Part shown: positions 15,102 through 24,919 of the stretch, piece by piece | Numbering within the stretch: position 1 is the stretch's first letter | Layout of the letters: every line of letters starts with the position of its first letter | Source: Agrobacterium vaccinii | GTDB taxonomy: Bacteria; Pseudomonadota; Alphaproteobacteria; Rhizobiales; Rhizobiaceae | DNA: 64,000 nt | Direction of reading: 5' to 3' | Assembly (NCBI RefSeq): GCF_021310995.1 | Contig: NZ_CP054151.1 | Span: forward strand, 661,501 to 725,500 | Made by a program: the position numbers and the translations under genes | Notes under the pieces: model-generated | The model's database searches: none | Told to the model about the DNA's origin: nothing | The model's input: the letters and a program-made list of their open reading frames with translations, nothing else

Positions 15102-18100
15102 TTTTGCGCTGCGCGAACCTCCATGCGCCCGGTCGCGGTGCGGGCCGAGAACTGCGGACGATACATATCCTCAACCGTCGCAGCCGGATTATCGTAGGTG
15201 CCGGGCGTGACCGCACGCACAACATAGGCCAGCGTGATGTCCGAGGCATCTCCGGCGGTACGATCGAATGCTGCCACGAAGCGGTCATAGCGGAATTCGG
15301 TATGGGCCGTTTCCGTTTCTGGCAACCAATCGAAATTGGTAAGGGCCGCACTGTTGACGAGGCTTGGATTGTCGATCTCGAAGCCCGAGGGCAAAAGGTC
15401 GGTCAGCATGACGCGCGATTGCCAGTCGTGCTTCGGCGTCACGTTAATGACGACGACATAGCGTTCGTTCTGCTGCGTTTCGCTGATATTTACCTCTTCT
15501 CCAGCAAGCGAATAATAGGTTTTTTGAATATCGAAGCCATCGCCGCCCGCAGGCAGCGGCTGGGCCGGTGGCGCAACGGTCGTGACGACTGCAGTCACCG
15601 CATCTGCGGACGCATTGGTGAGCTTGATGGGCGATTGCAGGAGTTCGTCGCCGGTGAGCGTTTTGCTGTAGCCGCCGTCGATCAACGCACCGTTCACATC
15701 GAGCCGCACATCCTTGTCCTCGCCCTGAAGCGCGCGCGCCGCAAGCAGCATCCAGGCCTGTTCCTGCGTGCTGGTATAGGACTTTGCGTCCCATGCCTTG
15801 GCAACGGCGCTGGCCAGTTGCGGCACGACGGCGGGAACGGGACGGCTTTCTGCGGCAAGCGCCAACGAGGCCGCACCGTCGCGCAACGCGGAGCCGTAAT
15901 CCGCACGCGCAAGGCTCACCTTGGTGTTAGCCGAGGCCATGCTGAGCGACGCGCCGAAAACGGATTTCGACCTGACGGCATCGCCATATAGCGAAAGTGC
16001 CGACGCAAGTTGCGCCTTCGCCAGCGGTGTCGGGAAATCGTTCAGTGCCGTATCGGCGTAATAACGCAGATCGTTGATGGCAGCCTTGCGATTGCGGGCA
16101 AGAACGTAGAGAGAGTATGCGATCTCGTTGCCGCGATCCCTTACATTGGTGTCATAGGCAAGGCCGTTTTGCAGATTGTTGAGCGCCTGCACCATGGCAG
16201 TCTCAGGGACATCGTAAGACTGTTCTCGCGCCCGGGTGAGGAAGTCGGTGATGTAGGAATCCAGCCACAGATCACCCTCGCCCGGCCCCCAGAGACCGAA
16301 GCTTCCTGACGAAGACTGGAAAGACAGCACGCGATAGATTGCCTCCTGCACGCGCTTGCGAATATCAGGATCGTCGGCACCGCCACGCTGCTTCATCAGT
16401 TCCGAGACATAGAGCAAGGGCAGTGCACGGCTGGTGGTCTGCTCGGCGCAGCCATAGGGATACTTGTCCAGCATCATGACCAGTGCGGGCACATCGAAAG
16501 CCGGGGAACGGGTGACATTGACGGCAACCGACGAGCCGAGCAGCATGCTTTCCGCCAGCAGGTTTCCGTCCACCGTCAGCGTGCTGTTGGGCGCGATCTT
16601 GATGTTGCGGCGGGTCGTGACCGGCAGCACAGCGGGGCGCACCGGAATATTCAACGCCTGCTCCAGCGAAAGCCCGCTGGCATTGGAAAGCTTGATGGAA
16701 ATAGCGCCATTGCCGGGGTTTTCACCCGTCAGCGGTACGGTGAGCGAGGTTTTACCGCCCTTTTGCAGCGACAGTGTCTGCGACAACTCGCCCTCATCCA
16801 CCGTGATCGCCATGTTGCTGGCAACGGCAAGCGTGTAATCGCCCGCCTCGCCATCGGTATTGGCGATATCGATGCGCATTTGCGACACATCGCCGGGGCT
16901 GAGGAATTTCGGCGCGCTGGCGGTAATGACGACGGGATCACGGATGACGACGTCCGACACGGCATGACCGACGCCCGTCTTCGTCCAGGCAACCGCCATC
17001 ACACGGGCCGTGCCATTGAATTGCGGGATATCTAAACGCACGGTGGCCTTGCCATCTGCGTCCAGCTCCACCGGTCCTTCGAAGAAAGCGACGAGCTTTT
17101 CTGTGGGAGGGCTGCCCTGAAGTGCTGTTTGCCCGCCATCTCCACCGGTTCTGAGACGACCCGTGGCGCCTAGCGAACCATCGATCAGGCGACCGTAGAT
17201 ATCGCGGATTTCCAGACCCAGACGGCGCTGGCCGAAATACCATTCGTCCGGCTTAGGTGGCTCATAACGGGTGAGGTTGAGAATGCCGACATCCACGGCG
17301 GCAAGGGTGACATAGGCTTTTTCACCCGCACCGGCGCCGGAGACATGGATGGGGATTTCCAGCGGCTGGCGCGGCAACGTCTGCTTTGGCAGATCGAGCG
17401 CGATGCCAAGCTTGCGCTCGCCCGGATCGACCGCTAGCCACTTGATACCGATAGCGCGCATGGGCATGCGGCTTTCCTGTGCATCGCCGGGGCGAAACAA
17501 CGTGGCGGTGACGTAGGAGCCAGCACCCCAATCCTTGGTGACGGGAATATCGATCTCGCCGCCCTTATCGCCGATCTCGACATTCTGAACCGCGATCAGC
17601 TTTTCCGAACCGGAGGCGACCATCAATTGCCCGGAGAAACGGGACGTAACCTGCAATTTTGCTGTGTCGCCTATCTTGTAGCTCTGCTTGTCCAGCGCGA
17701 TTTCCAGCGCATCGGGCGTTTCGGTGGAGCTTGCCGACACGTACCAGCCAGCGTCGAACTCGACGCTGGAGACCGGACCGTTATTCTCAGGCGATTCCAC
17801 TTCCAGACGGTAGCGGCCCCAGGAGGCGGGTACGGAAATTTCGCCGCCATTGGCATCGACCGAGATCGTGCCGGTCTCCACTTGCTTGGTGTAGACAACA
17901 GGTTCGTAGCGCCACGAGCTGCCCTGGCGGTACCACTGATAATTACGCTCGACCTTGATGAGCTTCCATGTCAGCCCGCTCATGGCCTTTTTCGCGCCAT
18001 CGGCGCTTAGCCCGATAACGTGAAAGCGACCGATGGAGTTTTCCGCGAGATCACCTGAGAACTGCGGCTTGATGCCGATCATCGCGCTATCGGATTTGAC

Positions 18101-20545
18101 CGGCAGTGTGAGCGACCGCTCAACGGCACGACCGCCCGCCTCACGCATGCGAACAGTGATATCGGCAGACAGGAACTGCGTGGTGGACGGCAGATCGGCC
18201 AGCGTGACATTGAACGTGGCCTTGCCGTTTTCATCGAGCACAGGCAGCGCATCCAGCGTCGTACGGCTTTCCTCTTCCGTTTCCTCATCGGCAAGACCGA
18301 ACATGTACCCTTCGAAGCCGGGATGGGTCCGGGTTGGCTTGAGCGCGATTTCGCCCTCGAGTTCCAGTCCGGCAGCGGGTGCACCGTAGAGATAACGGCC
18401 ATCGACGTCGATTGCCGTTTCACCGGCGGGATCGATCTCCTTCGCTTTGCTCGTCAGATCGAATTCGGTTCTGTCAGGTACGAAATCATCCACGAGGAAG
18501 GATTTTTCGCTGATGGCAGCGGTTTTCGGATCAGTGTAAATGCGCAGCGTCCAGGTGCCGCGCATGGCGTTTTCCTGCAACGGCAGGTCCACTGCATGGC
18601 CGCCGAGCGCCTTGCCGTCGCTGACGAAACGTCGGTCCTCGACGCCATCAGGCCGGGAGAAGATGAAGGTCAGTGGCAGGTTCTCCACCGCATTGCCTTC
18701 GATATCCCGCGCCAGTGCTGCCGCATGCACGGTTTCACCGGCACGGTAGATGCCACGTTCCGTCCAACTGAACACATCAATCGCACCCGGCGCGGCGCGG
18801 CCCGTTACACCACGGTCGGAGAGGTCGAAACCGGCGCGGGTCATATCGAGGAAAACGTAATCCTTCTCGCCATTGCGCGCAGTGATGATGGCAGGCGCCT
18901 GCCCTGCCGTCCCGCGCATGAGGCCTGCCGAAAACGTGGCGCGGCCTTCGCCGTCCGTGGTGGCGGTACCGAGGATTTCGTTGTTCTTGGCAAGGAGCTG
19001 CAGCGAGACGCCTTTGAGCGGTTTTGCACTACTGAGCGCACGAACGAAGACATTGAGGCCATCGGTCCCGGCATAGGTGGTGATGCCGGTATCGGACACG
19101 AGGAACCACTGTGTGGCGCGAGAATCCCAGCTCTCTGCGGCAGTGCCAGGTGGCACGGCGGTCAGCATGTAGATGCCCGGCTTGCGCTCCGGCAACGCCT
19201 CATCCACCGGGAAACTGGTGGCGACGTCCTTGTTCAGCTCGCTCTTGATATCGATGGCACCCTGCCAGACGAGCTCACCGATTTCCGTTTCGATGCGCTC
19301 TGCACCATAGCCATCCATCTGCGTCAGGAACTGCGAATTGGACAGCAGTGCGGTGATATTGCGGTCGCCGACGCGGTAAAGCTTGAGATCGGCGTGGTCG
19401 ATATTGACGGATACGAGCGGAATGCCGCGGCGGGCGGTGCCGGGGAGAACGAAATTTTCGCCGGTAAAACGCACCGAGCCGGAACGGTCACGAACATAGA
19501 TGTCCAGATCGACCTGCTTTTCGAGCGGCTCTTCAACCGAGGAAGGCAGACCTGCGCGCAAGGCGATCTTGTAGCGTTGACCGTGGGTGAGTGCCTCCAC
19601 GCAAATCTCGCTGCCCTTGGCTTCGATGGCCTTTGGCGGTGCGCCATCCAGTGTGACGAAGGATGTGTAATCGACGCCGTTTTTCACCAGCGGTTCGGAA
19701 AACTGAATGCAGGCGCGCGGGCTGACGCTATCGGTATCGACAGTGTTGCCGATGACGCGGAAGCCTTGGCGGGTTCTCAGGTCAGCATAGATGGCACGGG
19801 TTTGCGGCACATCGGAGAGCGCAAGGCTCGCCTTATAGGCATTGAGCGCGGCGCGGTAGCTCTGCGTCTTTTCGAATGCCTGCGCCAGCGTGTTCAGCGC
19901 GTCGGTGCGGGCAGACAGGGTGCGGCTCAGCGAATAGGCATTGAGTGCGGCGGACGCTGCCTGCCCGCTGATCTGGTAATTGTTCTTGACCTTTGCTGCC
20001 GAGCGAGAAAGTTCTGCCCAGACCGCGCCGTCGTCAGGTGCTAGCGCCAACGCCGCCTTGTAACCATCCACGGCCAGTGCGTCATTTCCTACGGCAGATT
20101 GCTGGCGGGCAGCGGCAAGAAGATCATCCACCTGCTGGCCGTCACCGGCTGCGGGAAGGTCTAGTGTCAAGCGGCGGGCCTGCTGATAAAGGCTGTCATC
20201 CACAAAGGAGAGTTTTTGCGGCGCGCCGATATCCGGCTCGCTGGCGACCTCGACCACCTTACCCGCGACAGCGCCGGGGAACGCATTGAGCTGGTTGAAA
20301 TCCGACTTGAGGAAACACCACTTCACCTTGGGGTTATAGGTAAAGGCCTTGCAGGATGCGTCGTTGATGCAGATGGTTTCGCATTGCGGCTGGGAGACGT
20401 TCTGTTCCGTGCGCAGATCAAAACCGAAATAGTCACCGTTCTGCGTAGTGACGATTTTTCGCGTCATCTCCTGAGCGGACACAGGCTGGACGGCTAAGGT
20501 TGCCACGACCAACAACAGGCTTTTCAAAGCAGCGCGCATGGACAT
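15098..20545 (-). CDS. Bacterial alpha-2-macroglobulin with N-terminal PAN domain
   Basis: The protein has 1815 aa from the ATG at 20545, chosen over an in-frame ATG at 20590 because GGGGGAGA precedes it. A signal peptide (AALKSLLLVVATLAVQPVSA) is followed by a PAN/apple-like module with paired cysteines (DYFGFDLRTEQN, CETICINDASCKAFTY, WCFLK). MG domains and the alpha-2-macroglobulin core come next. The thioester motif G-C1366-A-E-Q is intact, so it should covalently trap proteases. In E. coli the paired YfhM guards the periplasm together with PBP1C, and the 4-bp overlap with pbpC here supports the same role. It lacks an obvious lipobox, unlike YfhM, so it may be soluble. Confidence 0.93.
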   Translation of the reverse strand: MSMRAALKSLLLVVATLAVQPVSAQEMTRKIVTTQNGDYFGFDLRTEQNVSQPQCETICINDASCKAFTYNPKVKWCFLKSDFNQLNAFPGAVAGKVVEVASEPDIGAPQKLSFVDDSLYQQARRLTLDLPAAGDGQQVDDLLAAARQQSAVGNDALAVDGYKAALALAPDDGAVWAELSRSAAKVKNNYQISGQAASAALNAYSLSRTLSARTDALNTLAQAFEKTQSYRAALNAYKASLALSDVPQTRAIYADLRTRQGFRVIGNTVDTDSVSPRACIQFSEPLVKNGVDYTSFVTLDGAPPKAIEAKGSEICVEALTHGQRYKIALRAGLPSSVEEPLEKQVDLDIYVRDRSGSVRFTGENFVLPGTARRGIPLVSVNIDHADLKLYRVGDRNITALLSNSQFLTQMDGYGAERIETEIGELVWQGAIDIKSELNKDVATSFPVDEALPERKPGIYMLTAVPPGTAAESWDSRATQWFLVSDTGITTYAGTDGLNVFVRALSSAKPLKGVSLQLLAKNNEILGTATTDGEGRATFSAGLMRGTAGQAPAIITARNGEKDYVFLDMTRAGFDLSDRGVTGRAAPGAIDVFSWTERGIYRAGETVHAAALARDIEGNAVENLPLTFIFSRPDGVEDRRFVSDGKALGGHAVDLPLQENAMRGTWTLRIYTDPKTAAISEKSFLVDDFVPDRTEFDLTSKAKEIDPAGETAIDVDGRYLYGAPAAGLELEGEIALKPTRTHPGFEGYMFGLADEETEEESRTTLDALPVLDENGKATFNVTLADLPSTTQFLSADITVRMREAGGRAVERSLTLPVKSDSAMIGIKPQFSGDLAENSIGRFHVIGLSADGAKKAMSGLTWKLIKVERNYQWYRQGSSWRYEPVVYTKQVETGTISVDANGGEISVPASWGRYRLEVESPENNGPVSSVEFDAGWYVSASSTETPDALEIALDKQSYKIGDTAKLQVTSRFSGQLMVASGSEKLIAVQNVEIGDKGGEIDIPVTKDWGAGSYVTATLFRPGDAQESRMPMRAIGIKWLAVDPGERKLGIALDLPKQTLPRQPLEIPIHVSGAGAGEKAYVTLAAVDVGILNLTRYEPPKPDEWYFGQRRLGLEIRDIYGRLIDGSLGATGRLRTGGDGGQTALQGSPPTEKLVAFFEGPVELDADGKATVRLDIPQFNGTARVMAVAWTKTGVGHAVSDVVIRDPVVITASAPKFLSPGDVSQMRIDIANTDGEAGDYTLAVASNMAITVDEGELSQTLSLQKGGKTSLTVPLTGENPGNGAISIKLSNASGLSLEQALNIPVRPAVLPVTTRRNIKIAPNSTLTVDGNLLAESMLLGSSVAVNVTRSPAFDVPALVMMLDKYPYGCAEQTTSRALPLLYVSELMKQRGGADDPDIRKRVQEAIYRVLSFQSSSGSFGLWGPGEGDLWLDSYITDFLTRAREQSYDVPETAMVQALNNLQNGLAYDTNVRDRGNEIAYSLYVLARNRKAAINDLRYYADTALNDFPTPLAKAQLASALSLYGDAVRSKSVFGASLSMASANTKVSLARADYGSALRDGAASLALAAESRPVPAVVPQLASAVAKAWDAKSYTSTQEQAWMLLAARALQGEDKDVRLDVNGALIDGGYSKTLTGDELLQSPIKLTNASADAVTAVVTTVAPPAQPLPAGGDGFDIQKTYYSLAGEEVNISETQQNERYVVVINVTPKHDWQSRVMLTDLLPSGFEIDNPSLVNSAALTNFDWLPETETAHTEFRYDRFVAAFDRTAGDASDITLAYVVRAVTPGTYDNPAATVEDMYRPQFSARTATGRMEVRAAQK

Positions 20546-20763
20546 CCGTCTCTCCCCCGGTCCGTCTGACCGCGCTGACTTTGCTCGCATTCATGAGGAA
20601 AAGTCAATGTGAGACCGATGCCCGCAAACAGGCGGCGTTGTGCAGACGGACGGCTGAGGGGACAAATCCATCAGCTAGGTGATATATTTGCCTTACAAGT
20701 TATAACTCACCATTTTCAGCCCCTGTAAGAGGCCAACCGCCTTCAAGTAGCGACGGCGCATTG

Positions 20764-20791
20764 TTGACATAGGATTCTCATCTCATATATG
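20764..20791 (+). promoter_or_regulatory. Predicted sigma-70-type promoter of kduI-kdgF
   Basis: TTGACA (20764-20769) and TATATG (20786-20791) are 16 nt apart. An in-frame ATG at 20789 lies inside the -10 element and would not be transcribed, which supports the GTG start at 20828. An AGTTATAACT palindrome (20698-20707) lies further upstream in the divergent gap and might bind a regulator. Confidence 0.55.
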
Positions 20792-20827
20792 TATGATGAC
20801 TTTTTACGAGATATGATAGGAAGAGCC

Positions 20828-21670
20828 GTGGGCCAGACTGAATATACGAACCGCTTCGCCATCGACCCGAAAACCGCTGCGAAATTTGGCACAGAAGAGC
20901 TTCGTGAGAACTTCCTGCTGCCGCCTTTGTTCGTCAACGACACCGTTCAACTGCACTACACCAATTACGATCGTATGATTGTGGGTGGCGCCGTGCCCGT
21001 GTCCGTTTCGCTTGAACTCGAGGCCATCAAGCCAACGGGCACGAAGTCCTTTCTCGACCGACGCGAACTGATCGTCGTCAATATTGGCGGCAAGGGCACA
21101 GTGACTGTGGATGGCACGGCGTTTGAAACCGGCACGCGCGACATGGTCTATGCAGGCCTTGGTGCGAAAGTTTCCTTCGCGTCCACCGACTCTGGCACGC
21201 CTGCCAAATTTTATCTGCTGAGCGCACCTGCGCACGCAGCCTATCCGGCAAAACATATCAGCATCAACGATGCAAAGCGCGTCGATCTCGGTTCGCAGGC
21301 GACCAGCAACGAGCGCTCGATCTTCCAGTTCATCCACCCGGAAGGCGTGAAGACTTGCCAGTTGGTGGTGGGCATGACCAGCCTTGCGCCGGGCTCCGTC
21401 TGGAACACGATGCCGTGCCACATTCACGACCGCCGTATGGAAGCCTATCTCTATTTCGATCTGCCGGAAACGGCGCGCGTCTTCCATTTTCTCGGTGAGC
21501 CGGGCGAAACACGCCATCTGGTGATGAAGAATGAAGAAGCAGCCCTTTCGCCGGGCTGGTCGATCCATTCGGGTGCCGGAACCGCGAATTACTCCTTCAT
21601 CTGGGCCATGGCCGGAGACAATGTCGACTATACCGATGTAGATCCCGTCACCATGGACGACCTGAAATAA
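20828..21670 (+). CDS. kduI: 5-dehydro-4-deoxy-D-glucuronate isomerase
   Basis: KduI converts 5-keto-4-deoxyuronate (DKI) to 2,5-diketo-3-deoxygluconate in pectin and uronate breakdown. From the GTG at 20828 the protein is 280 aa, close to the usual 278; AGGAAGAG lies just upstream. The cupin metal site is visible as CHIHDRRMEAYLY (two His and Glu) and the later GWSIHSG. LPPLFVNDTVQLHYTNYDRMIVGGAVP matches the family N-terminal region. It forms an operon with kdgF 11 bp downstream. The upstream diffusible product of pectate lyases must come from enzymes elsewhere. Confidence 0.93.
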   Translation: MGQTEYTNRFAIDPKTAAKFGTEELRENFLLPPLFVNDTVQLHYTNYDRMIVGGAVPVSVSLELEAIKPTGTKSFLDRRELIVVNIGGKGTVTVDGTAFETGTRDMVYAGLGAKVSFASTDSGTPAKFYLLSAPAHAAYPAKHISINDAKRVDLGSQATSNERSIFQFIHPEGVKTCQLVVGMTSLAPGSVWNTMPCHIHDRRMEAYLYFDLPETARVFHFLGEPGETRHLVMKNEEAALSPGWSIHSGAGTANYSFIWAMAGDNVDYTDVDPVTMDDLK

Positions 21671-21681
21671 GGACCGCGCAG

Positions 21682-22017
21682 ATGAGTAAAAGCAAAGCAT
21701 TCGTAAACGCCGAGGACGGCACATGGACGCCGACCGAACCCGGCGTTTCGCGCCGCATCATGGCCTACCTGCCGGAGATGATGATGGTCGAGGTCGTCTT
21801 CGAAGACGGTGCCGTCGGCTCCCTCCACTCGCACCCGCACATTCAGGCCAGTTATGTCGCCGAAGGCCGCTTCGAAGTGACGATCGATGGTGTGACGCAG
21901 GAGCTTGGCGTTGGCGGCACGTTCATCGTCAAGCCGGACCTCGTGCACGGCGTGAAAGCGCTGGCGAAAGGTCGCCTGATCGATACGTTCACCCCCCACA
22001 GGGCTGAATTTCTTTGA
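21682..22017 (+). CDS. kdgF: KdgF-like cupin, unsaturated uronate linearising enzyme
   Basis: The 111-aa single cupin has the metal-binding set H49, H51, Q55 (LHSHPHIQASY) and H89 (KPDLVHG), as in KdgF. This enzyme opens 4,5-unsaturated galacturonate or mannuronate to the linear keto form, the step before KduI. Its place directly after kduI fits that pathway. The start ATG has GGACCGCGCAG upstream, weak but acceptable. A stem-loop at 22026-22048 follows and may end transcription. Confidence 0.9.
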   Translation: MSKSKAFVNAEDGTWTPTEPGVSRRIMAYLPEMMMVEVVFEDGAVGSLHSHPHIQASYVAEGRFEVTIDGVTQELGVGGTFIVKPDLVHGVKALAKGRLIDTFTPHRAEFL

Positions 22018-22025
22018 AACAATGC

Positions 22026-22048
22026 GGGTTGGCCCATCAGGCTGACCC
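22026..22048 (+). terminator. Possible terminator after kdgF
   Basis: GGGTTGGCC and GGCTGACCC pair over 9 positions, two of them G-U, around a 5-nt loop. The tail CCTATTTC is only moderately T-rich, so termination is plausible rather than certain. Confidence 0.45.
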
Positions 22049-22095
22049 CTATTTCACGATGACGACTGAGTGAGGCTTAGCGGGACAGGACGCTA

Positions 22096-22941
22096 TGGTG
22101 AGGACTCATTCAAGTCCACGCTATGATTGCTGATACGAGAGCAATTGCAGAGAGATAGTTTGCGGCGAGCCTGTCGTATCTTGTTGCGATGCGTCGCCAG
22201 TTTTTGAGCCTGCAGAACAGGCGTTCAATGACATTTCTGCGCCTATAAGCTTTGCGGTCGAGTGGATATGGTTTTTTCCGTGTCGCCGATGATGGGATGA
22301 CGGCCTTGATCTTATGACCTTTGAGCCATCCGCGCAGGCTATCGGCATCATAGGCCTTGTCGGCGAGAAGGCGTCTGGTCGGGCGCACGGCTTCCAGCAA
22401 AGGAATGGCCATCCTGATGTCTGCGATGTTTCCTGGTGTCAGAGCAAACGCGACCGGTCTGCCGCAATGATCGGCCAGACAATGGATTTTGCTTGTTCTT
22501 CCTCCGCGTGACGTGCCAATCGCTTGCGCCCACGCCCCCCTTTTGAGCTTTGAGCGGAACGATGCGCCTTGATGTGCGTGCTGTCGATGGACAATTCTTC
22601 AGGGACGGGGCCGGTTGCAGCCATCTTTTCAAAGATGCGTTGCCAGATGCGCCGTCGTGCCCAACGGTGATAGCGATTGTAGATGGTTTTGGCAGGCCCG
22701 TATTCCGGCGGAACGTCACGCCACCGGCAGCCAATTTTCAGCACATGAAGAATACCGGAAATCACACGTCGGTCATCGACACGGCGAGCACCGGGCTGAT
22801 TCTTCGGCAGGTACGGCTCAATCGCAGCCCAGGCCTCATCAGAAAGCCAGAAAAGATCGCTCATCATGAACATCCTTGCTTTGAAACTCAAACAAGCAAG
22901 AATCATGCAATAAAGACAGTTGTTTGATCAGGTCCTCATCC
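22096..22941 (-). mobile_element. IS5-family insertion sequence, IS427 group (846 bp)
   Basis: The element is bounded by imperfect terminal inverted repeats, TGGTGAGGACTCATTCAAG at 22096 and, read inward from 22941, GGATGAGGACCTGATCAAA. A TA dinucleotide lies on each side (22094-22095 and 22942-22943), the target duplication of the IS427 group. It carries a transposase in two frames. It is inserted in the TAG stop codon of the Trm112-like gene: the TA of the duplication plus the first G of the element regenerate TAG. The element appears intact. Confidence 0.85.
22110..22867 (-). CDS. IS427-group transposase read through a -1 frameshift
   Basis: The first frame starts at the ATG at 22867 (AAGGA 5 nt upstream) and gives MMSDLFWLSDEAWAAIEPYLP and the first catalytic Asp in SIDSTHIKAHR; on its own it would stop at 22439. 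The second frame, entered by a -1 shift, continues GGRTSKIHCLADHCG and supplies the second Asp (LLADKAYDAD) and the Glu (RNVIERLFCRLKNW), ending at 22110. The shift site is the A4G6 run at 22535-22544. Programmed -1 shifting is normal for this group, so the gene is likely active rather than broken. Confidence 0.85.
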
Positions 22942-23129
22942 TAGTCTTCTATCGTCCTCGCTTCCGAAACGAGCATGATCGGCACGCCATCGCGGATCGG
23001 ATAGGCAAGCCGTGCACTCTCAGAAATCAGCTCTCGTTTTTCCCTGTCATAGGACAGGCGTCCCTTGGTCAACGGGCAGACCAGGAGATCGAGCAGTTTC
23101 GGATCGACATTGCTGAGTTTTTCGTCCAT
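22941..23129 (-). CDS. Trm112-like (UPF0434/YcaR family) protein
   Basis: The 62-aa protein starts [25 protein letters not shown] and ends with the family block [18 protein letters not shown]. Members bind zinc or act as small partner proteins of methyltransferases; bacterial roles are mostly unknown. It follows the Lon-domain gene by 10 bp in the same direction, so the two are likely co-transcribed. Its stop codon TAG is formed partly by the inserted IS427-group element, and the reading frame is unchanged by the insertion. Confidence 0.88.
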   Translation of the reverse strand: MDEKLSNVDPKLLDLLVCPLTKGRLSYDREKRELISESARLAYPIRDGVPIMLVSEARTIED

Positions 23130-23139
23130 CTCGTGGCCC

Positions 23140-23811
23140 TTACTGCAACAGGGTGCCGGGTTCGCTGCTGCCTTGAGCAAGAACGATTTCCGTGATGGCG
23201 ATCAGTGTATCGGCGCGTGACTTGAGATCAGGTGCTTCCAGAAGTGCCTGCTTTTCGGCAGGGCCGAAAGGCGACATCATGGAAAGCGAGTTGACGAGAA
23301 CGCGGTTTCCGGCGCGCTCCACACTTTCCCAGTCCGCTTCCAGCTGATTGGCATCGAGGAAGGACCGAAAGACCCGCAGCAGGTTTTCACGGTCAACGGC
23401 ATCTTCGTCATATTCGCCAGTCAAGTCCGAAAGGAACGGCGCGTGCTTGAAAGTACGGTACGGCGCGCTGGTCGCGATTTCATCCAGAAGACGGAAACGG
23501 CACACACCGCTGAGAGAGACGAGATACCGCCCATCTCCCGTTTCCGAAAAGGACGTGACGCGCCCCAGACAGCCGACCTGACTGAGCGGACCATCACCCT
23601 TGCCGTTATCCAAACCCTGCAAGGATGGCTGCACCATTCCGATCATACGATCGCCCGACAACGCTGCATCGAACATGGCAAGATAGCGTGGCTCGAAGAT
23701 GTTCAGGGGCAATTGCCCTTCCGGCAGAAGAAGGGCGCCCGACAGCGGAAACACAGGGACGACGTCCGGCAGATCGGTGCTCTTGAGATATCGTGCATTT
23801 CCGACGTGCAT
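23140..23811 (-). CDS. Lon N-terminal (substrate-binding) domain protein
   Basis: The 223-aa protein consists of the LON substrate-binding domain alone, with no ATPase or protease part. Family signs are the start [25 protein letters not shown] and the later [27 protein letters not shown]. The second half is helical (residues 150-215). Such stand-alone proteins are common in Rhizobiales beside a YbbN-like thioredoxin, as here. Their function is unknown, although a role in substrate recognition for proteolysis is often supposed. It is followed by the Trm112-like gene. Confidence 0.9.
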   Translation of the reverse strand: MHVGNARYLKSTDLPDVVPVFPLSGALLLPEGQLPLNIFEPRYLAMFDAALSGDRMIGMVQPSLQGLDNGKGDGPLSQVGCLGRVTSFSETGDGRYLVSLSGVCRFRLLDEIATSAPYRTFKHAPFLSDLTGEYDEDAVDRENLLRVFRSFLDANQLEADWESVERAGNRVLVNSLSMMSPFGPAEKQALLEAPDLKSRADTLIAITEIVLAQGSSEPGTLLQ

Positions 23812-23914
23812 GGGAAGGGTCCTCGCTTCGAGACATAGGCCGCGCCGCCTTGCTCCGTTTAAGGCGCCACAACGCTATAAGTGTGGTCTGCGACCTGACA
23901 TCGCAAGGCGCGGG

Positions 23915-24880
23915 TCAGGAAAACAGTATCGATGACAGCTTTCTGCGCGCCGATACCGATGCCGGATCCTTGAAGCCCCAGCTTTCCAGAAACTCGACAA
24001 GCTGCTTGCGAGCACCGTCGTCCTCATAGGTACGATCCTTGCGCATCACCGTCAGCAACTGGTCTGCCGCTTCATCGCGACGGCCCTGCGCATTGAGGAT
24101 TTTGGCAAGCTTCATGCGGGCATCGTGGTTGTCGGGATCGGCTGAAAGTTCGCGTTCCAGCGCTGCCGGATCGCCCAGTTGACGGGCTTCTTCATATTGC
24201 GCCAGCTTTTTGGATGCCGCCTGAATGGCCGGATCGGCCAGCAGTTCCTCTGGAACGGAGGCCAAGAGATCGCTGGCCCGCTGATATTCGCCAACGGCAA
24301 TCATGCATTCGGCAATACCGGCAATAGCCGTGGCATTATCAGGGTCCACCTGCATGACGAAGCCGAAAAGCTGGGCTGCACCCTGATGGTCGCCATCGGC
24401 GAAAAGCTGCTTGGCCTCGGCCAGGGCAGCATCGATTTCCGCCTGTGGATCGTTTCCAGCAGGGCCAGCAATCTTGTCGATGAATTCTCGGATCTGGCTT
24501 TCAGGCACGGCACCCATGAAGCCATCCACCGGGCGACCATCCTGAAAGGCGACGATAGCCGGGATGGACTGAATGCCGAGCTGGCCGGGAATGGAGGGGT
24601 GATCATCGATGTTGAGCTTGACGAGCTTAACGCGACCGCCAGCCTCGTTGACGACCTTTTCCAGCACCGGCGTCAGTTGCTTGCAAGGGCCGCACCATGG
24701 CGCCCAGAAATCCACCAGCACCGGCTGGCGGCGGGATTCCTCCATGACGTCCTTGGAGAAATTCGCTGTCGTCGTATCCTTGATATGCGAGGCCGCAGCC
24801 GCGGCCTGCGGCGCGCTGCCATAATTGACGGAGCCAGTCATATGTCCGCTGTTGGACGTTCCGTAGGGATTATCGCTCAT
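23915..24880 (-). CDS. YbbN-like thioredoxin-TPR co-chaperone
   Basis: The 321-aa protein joins a thioredoxin domain (about 33-140, active site W62-C-G-P-C66) to a C-terminal TPR-like helical repeat region. The latter includes ALAEAKQLFADGDHQGAAQLFGFVMQVDPDN and a final HDARMKLAKILNAQGRRDEAADQLL. This is the layout of YbbN/CnoX, which links redox repair to chaperone-assisted folding in the cytoplasm. The ATG at 24880 has GGAGA 6 nt upstream. It lies 104 bp upstream of the Lon-domain gene in the same direction. Confidence 0.92.
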   Translation of the reverse strand: MSDNPYGTSNSGHMTGSVNYGSAPQAAAAASHIKDTTTANFSKDVMEESRRQPVLVDFWAPWCGPCKQLTPVLEKVVNEAGGRVKLVKLNIDDHPSIPGQLGIQSIPAIVAFQDGRPVDGFMGAVPESQIREFIDKIAGPAGNDPQAEIDAALAEAKQLFADGDHQGAAQLFGFVMQVDPDNATAIAGIAECMIAVGEYQRASDLLASVPEELLADPAIQAASKKLAQYEEARQLGDPAALERELSADPDNHDARMKLAKILNAQGRRDEAADQLLTVMRKDRTYEDDGARKQLVEFLESWGFKDPASVSARRKLSSILFS

Positions 24881-24919
24881 ATAAAGTCTCCGTTCATGTC
24901 GCAGCGCAAAGATCGTACT

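Noticed and set aside
18323..20044. Open frame of 573 codons on the plus strand
   Set aside because: It lies antisense to the alpha-2-macroglobulin gene, which has a signal peptide, domains and thioester motif. The antisense frame has no recognisable protein features and results from the G+C-rich codon pattern.
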